A stretch of DNA of 9,594 nucleotides, from assembly GCA_934454745.1 (NCBI GenBank), contig CAKSGP010000030.1:1-9594 (forward strand), given 5' to 3'. The translations under genes were made by a program, and so were the position numbers. Positions 7,209 to 9,594 of this stretch are shown here, piece after piece (position 1 is the first letter of the stretch; each line of letters starts with the position of its first letter). Below the pieces are notes generated by a model, which ran no database searches, was not told where the DNA came from, and saw only the letters and a program-made list of their open reading frames with translations. The DNA comes from an uncultured Clostridia bacterium. Lineage in GTDB: Bacteria; Bacillota; Clostridia; UBA1381.

Positions 7209-7237
7209 ATCATAGCATACCTTTCTTGAAATTGCAA
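7209..7237 (-). promoter_or_regulatory. Sigma-A promoter of the small membrane protein gene
   Basis: On the minus strand TTGCAA (7232-7237), 17 bases, then TATGAT (7209-7214), with TGC upstream as an extended -10. Transcription would begin near 7202. Its -35 region overlaps the -35 region of the divergent plus-strand promoter at 7226-7253, so the two may compete for polymerase. Confidence 0.68.
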
Positions 7238-7253
7238 TACCCTTTTTTATCAT
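7226..7253 (+). promoter_or_regulatory. Probable promoter of the radical SAM gene
   Basis: TTGAAA (7226-7231), a 16-base spacer, then TATCAT (7248-7253). Transcription would start near 7260, giving a leader of about 60 bases to the start codon at 7321. The TTGAAA belongs to a CTTGAAATTG sequence that recurs at 7276-7285. Confidence 0.52.
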
Positions 7254-7294
7254 TGTCCCATAAACAGAACAAAAACTTGAAATTGTCCCATAAA
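7252..7294. repeat. Two 13-bp direct repeats with a 30-bp period
   Basis: ATTGTCCCATAAA occurs at 7252-7264 and again, identically, at 7282-7294. The second copy is preceded by CTTGAAATTG, itself repeated at 7225-7234. The spacing is close to three helical turns. The repeats begin at the -10 of the radical SAM promoter and end 16 bases before its ribosome binding site, a position suited to an operator. Function is inferred from position only. Confidence 0.55.
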
Positions 7295-7320
7295 AAAGAC
7301 GGTTTTGGTCAGGAGGAATT

Positions 7321-7941
7321 ATGATTATACTATATGAGGTCCATAACGGACTATACGTGAATTTAACGAACAGATGTCCGTCAAACTGCACCTTTTGCCT
7401 TCGGCGTGAGAAAAACAGCTTAAGCCTTTACGGCGATTTGTGGCTGGATAGAGAACCATCGGTTGATGAGGTCATAGCCGAATTTGAAAAGCGTGATTTG
7501 TCAAAATATACCGAAATTGTCTTCTGCGGTTTCGGTGAGCCTACCGAACGGCTTTATGATATATTTAAAATCTGCGATTATCTCCGCGGTGTATGTGATT
7601 TGCCAATCCGTATAAACACAAACGGTATGGCGGACCTTATAAATAAAAAGCCCACAGCACCTGATTTTTACGGCAGAATTGATGTTGTGTCAATAAGCCT
7701 TAATACCCCTGATAAGCATAAGTTTTATGAGCTGACACAGTGTAAGTTCGGCGAGGACTCCTTTGATGCAATGTTGGATTTTGCAAGGTCGGTAAAGCCT
7801 TATGTGAAGGAGGTAATCCTATCTACTGTTGAAACAACAATAACTAAGGATGAGGAAAAAGAATGTGCGAAAATCGCAGAGGCACTTGGTGTAACTTATA
7901 GGATACGGCCCTTTGAGGATTACAGTAAGAGCGAAAGATAA
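7321..7941 (+). CDS. Small radical SAM protein, TatD-linked family-like
   Basis: A 206-residue radical SAM protein. The iron-sulfur motif CPSNCTFC (C19, C23, C26) follows the opening NGLYVNLTNR. Later core motifs are CGFGEPTER (69-77, the glycine-rich SAM-contacting strand), RINTNG (97-102) and DVVSISLNTPD (111-121). It is much shorter than SPASM-type maturases and has no second cluster domain. The length, the opening YEVHNGLYVNLTNRCPSNC and LWLDREPSVDEVI closely fit the TIGRFAM radical SAM family described as TatD-associated. Its reaction is not known to me. The usual neighbour, a TatD-like metal-dependent hydrolase, is not in the window; an EamA-type transporter follows after 62 bases instead. 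The ribosome binding site AGGAGG lies four bases before the ATG, slightly close. Two direct repeats and a promoter lie upstream. Confidence 0.85.
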   Translation: MIILYEVHNGLYVNLTNRCPSNCTFCLRREKNSLSLYGDLWLDREPSVDEVIAEFEKRDLSKYTEIVFCGFGEPTERLYDIFKICDYLRGVCDLPIRINTNGMADLINKKPTAPDFYGRIDVVSISLNTPDKHKFYELTQCKFGEDSFDAMLDFARSVKPYVKEVILSTVETTITKDEEKECAKIAEALGVTYRIRPFEDYSKSER

Positions 7942-8003
7942 GCATTGCTTCTCTTTTGCGTTGGATGTGCTGTTGTTAGACGGCGGACAAGGAGGAAAAT
8001 AGT

Positions 8004-8858
8004 ATGTGGATGGCGCAGGCGGCACTTTATGGCGTCCTAAAAGGCGGACGGTATATAATGAAAAAGCTCGCCCTTAAAAAAAGCGGAACTATTGAGGTTC
8101 TGTTTTTCTATACCCTTTTAAGCTTTATTATGCTCCTTGGGGACACAAAGGAGGCAGTTGCCGTTTTTTACGGCTCGGGTGCGTATGTGCCGATGATTTT
8201 GGTAAAGTCGCTCATTATATACATAGCCTGGATTTGTTCCTTTAGGGCAATAGAAAATCTGCCTATCGGATTTTACGGACTGACGGATATGTCACGTGTT
8301 GTTATAACCTCGGTTCTGAGCATTGTAATATTTGGTGAAAAGCTCACATTAGCCAAGGGAATTGGTATGGTCCTTGTTATTGATGGACTTTTGATGCTAA
8401 ATATTTCCAAAAACAGCTTTGGGGGCGAAAATATCCGTGTAAGATATATAATTCTTACCCTCATATCCTGTCTTATGAATTCCTGCTCGGAGATATTAGA
8501 TAAGTGGTTTATGAGGCCCCAAACCGGCATCACCGCACCCCAGCTTCAGTTCTGGTATATGCTTTTTTTAACGTGTCTATATCTATTGCACATTATTATT
8601 ATGAAAATAAAGATTGACTGGCGGGGGGTTTACAGAAATTTTTGGCTGATACCCCTTGCACTGATGTTTGTAATCGGCGATCGTGCACTGTTTTATGCAA
8701 ACCGTACAGGCGATGTTATAACCCTTACTCTTTTAAAGCAGGCGGCAGTTATTGTGACGATTATCGGCGGTAAGTTCATATTTAAGGAGAAAAATACACT
8801 CTTTAAGCTCCTTTGTGCAGTAGTTATAGTTTGCGGTATTGTTGTGGGAATAATGTAA
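8004..8858 (+). CDS. EamA/DMT superfamily transporter
   Basis: A 284-residue integral membrane protein with about ten hydrophobic segments in two halves, typical of the drug/metabolite transporter superfamily. Half one ends with the hallmark SVLSIVIFGEKLTLAKGIGM (about 103-122) and LVIDGLLML. Half two ends with GGKFIFKEKNTLFKLL (255-270) and a last helix of V, I and G. The conserved F-(G/K)-E-K turn before the final helix of each half supports two EamA repeats. The ATG has AAGGAGG eight bases upstream. It follows the radical SAM gene by 62 bases with no terminator between, so co-transcription is likely. The substrate (amino acid, sugar, nucleotide or drug export) cannot be inferred. No clear terminator follows; bases 8859-8921 hold only a weak GCACA/TGTGC inverted repeat (8888-8909) and an isolated TTGACA at 8893-8898. 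Confidence 0.87.
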   Translation: MWMAQAALYGVLKGGRYIMKKLALKKSGTIEVLFFYTLLSFIMLLGDTKEAVAVFYGSGAYVPMILVKSLIIYIAWICSFRAIENLPIGFYGLTDMSRVVITSVLSIVIFGEKLTLAKGIGMVLVIDGLLMLNISKNSFGGENIRVRYIILTLISCLMNSCSEILDKWFMRPQTGITAPQLQFWYMLFLTCLYLLHIIIMKIKIDWRGVYRNFWLIPLALMFVIGDRALFYANRTGDVITLTLLKQAAVIVTIIGGKFIFKEKNTLFKLLCAVVIVCGIVVGIM

Positions 8859-8921
8859 AAAATTGGTTGTAATTAACAAAAAATTTGGCACATTGACATA
8901 TCTTTGTGCAAAAAACCTCAA

Positions 8922-8950
8922 TTGACATAAAATAAATATTGTGATATAAT
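8922..8950 (+). promoter_or_regulatory. Consensus sigma-A promoter of hom
   Basis: A perfect TTGACA (8922-8927), exactly 17 bases, and a perfect TATAAT (8945-8950), with TGA upstream as an extended -10. Transcription would start near 8957, about 147 bases before the start codon. A second TGATATAAT at 9046-9054 could be an extended -10 with no -35, giving a shorter leader. A promoter this strong before an amino-acid gene suggests control downstream of initiation or by a repressor. Confidence 0.85.
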
Positions 8951-8963
8951 AGACACGTGTATT

Positions 8964-9040
8964 ATTACCAAACTCTATCGGGTTTGTAATTAATGTGTTT
9001 ATTGATATCGATGTGAAGCAAAGCAGATAAGCTGCTTTGC
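8964..9040 (+). promoter_or_regulatory. Structured 5' leader of hom, no known riboswitch recognised
   Basis: Hairpin one is ATTAC plus AAACTC (8964-8975, with a bulged C at 8969) pairing with GGGTTT plus GTAAT (8980-8990), an 11-bp stem with a TATC loop. Hairpin two is GCAAAGCAG (9018-9026) with CTGCTTTGC (9032-9040), 9 bp with loop ATAAG. Neither is followed by a U-tract, so no classical attenuator is visible. There is no T-box consensus (AGGGTGGNACCGCG). It may stabilise the mRNA or bind a regulator; that is inference. Confidence 0.42.
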
Positions 9041-9103
9041 ACTTATGATATAATATGATCTAATTATACTTATTACTTAAAAAATCAGAGTGGGGGAGAG
9101 TAA

Positions 9104-9594
9104 ATGGCTAAAATTGCAATTATGGGTTACGGTACAGTCGGCAGCGGTGTCTATGAAATCATTCGTGACAATGCCGACAGAGTCGCTCAAAATGCAGGCG
9201 AAGTAATGGAAACAAAATACATTCTTGATATACGCGATTTTGACGACCATCCCGAAAAACACTTATTTACAAAGGATGTTAACGATATAATTAATGACAG
9301 CGAAGTAACGGTTGTTGCAGAGGTTATGGGCGGACTTCATCCTGCGTATGAATTTACAAAGTCGTTGCTTCTTGCAGGAAAGAGCGTTATAACTTCAAAT
9401 AAGGAGCTTGTTGCAACCTACGGAACAGAGCTTTTGGCAATTGCTGAGGAAAAAAACGTAAACTATCTCTTTGAAGCAAGCGTTGGCGGAGGTATTCCTG
9501 TAATAAGACCGTTAAGCCGTTGTCTTGCCGCAAATAATATAACAAGAATTGCAGGTATCTTAAACGGTACTACAAACTACATACTGTATCAGAT
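9104..9594 (+). CDS. hom: Homoserine dehydrogenase, N-terminal part (cut by window end)
   Basis: The first 163 residues of homoserine dehydrogenase (EC 1.1.1.3), running off the window. The enzyme reduces aspartate semialdehyde to homoserine with NAD(P)H, the branch point to threonine, isoleucine and methionine. The start region MAKIAIMGYGTVGSGVYEII carries the Rossmann GxGxxG (G8, G10, G13). SNKELVA at 98-104 contains the conserved K100. EASVGGGIPVIRPL (124-137) and GILNGTTNYIL (151-161) are the family signature around the catalytic domain. The ATG has a GGGGGAG ribosome binding site about five bases upstream. Whether a C-terminal ACT domain is present, and whether thrB or thrC follows, cannot be seen. 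Confidence 0.95.
   Translation, partial: MAKIAIMGYGTVGSGVYEIIRDNADRVAQNAGEVMETKYILDIRDFDDHPEKHLFTKDVNDIINDSEVTVVAEVMGGLHPAYEFTKSLLLAGKSVITSNKELVATYGTELLAIAEEKNVNYLFEASVGGGIPVIRPLSRCLAANNITRIAGILNGTTNYILYQ

Noticed and set aside
7000..8858. RiPP cassette made of the small peptide, the radical SAM protein and the transporter
   Set aside because: The peptide is transcribed on the opposite strand, is membrane-helical throughout and has no leader/core pattern. The radical SAM protein lacks a SPASM or RRE domain, and the transporter is a DMT type, not an ABC peptide exporter.
8888..8909. GCACA/TGTGC inverted repeat containing an isolated TTGACA
   Set aside because: Only a five-base stem, and no -10 lies at the right distance from this TTGACA. 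The copy at 8922-8927 is the functional-looking -35.
8993..9016. Possible leader peptide MCLLISM in the hom leader
   Set aside because: There is no ribosome binding site. It lacks the threonine codon run of thr-type attenuators, and no terminator hairpin with U-tract follows it.
8957..9103. T-box riboswitch controlling hom
   Set aside because: The leader is too short and lacks the conserved T-box sequence, a specifier stem-loop and the terminator/antiterminator pair.

Overview
The window reads as chromosomal DNA of an anaerobic, low-GC Firmicute of the class Clostridia, probably a gut-type relative of Oscillospiraceae or Lachnospiraceae. The reasons are AT-rich intergenic DNA, strong AAGGAGG-type ribosome binding sites, near-consensus sigma-A promoters with 17-base spacers, an oxygen-sensitive-type dihydroxyacid dehydratase, and protein families typical of Clostridia. 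This is an inference; there is no rRNA or other taxonomic marker in the window.

Layout. (i) 1-1261: a bidirectional terminator, then a leftward iron-type alcohol dehydrogenase with its own promoter and a leader of about 135 bases. That leader contains a GC-richer 76-bp element closed by inverted repeats. (ii) 1461-1888: a small 97-residue protein of unknown function, rightward, with a good promoter. It shares a bidirectional terminator with the next gene. (iii) 1887-2663: a leftward short-chain dehydrogenase. (iv) 2805-6865: a leftward operon, promoter-truA-(membrane-anchored propeller-like protein)-ilvD. truA and the membrane protein overlap by one base (TAATG), and ilvD follows after 25 bases. 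(v) 6898-7320: a compact regulatory zone around a 48-residue, two-helix membrane protein on the minus strand. A near-consensus plus-strand promoter lies just past its 3' end and would produce an RNA antisense to the whole gene. Its own promoter overlaps a divergent promoter for the next gene. (vi) 7321-8858: a small radical SAM protein resembling the TatD-linked family, followed by an EamA/DMT-type transporter; these are probably co-transcribed. (vii) 8922-9594: a consensus promoter, a structured leader of about 147 bases and the 5' part of homoserine dehydrogenase, cut by the window end.

How the genes fit together. ilvD (branched-chain amino acid synthesis) and hom (threonine/methionine synthesis, which also feeds isoleucine) are housekeeping biosynthesis genes, but they sit in separate transcription units. 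The ADH and SDR are NAD(P)-dependent oxidoreductases whose substrates cannot be read from sequence. The most unusual part is 6898-7320, whose layout (small hydrophobic protein, own terminator, convergent antisense promoter) resembles a type I toxin-antitoxin locus. That reading is a hypothesis from layout only.

I saw no insertion sequence, CRISPR array, tRNA or rRNA. Every intergenic gap is under 300 bases, and what each holds is given in the entries.
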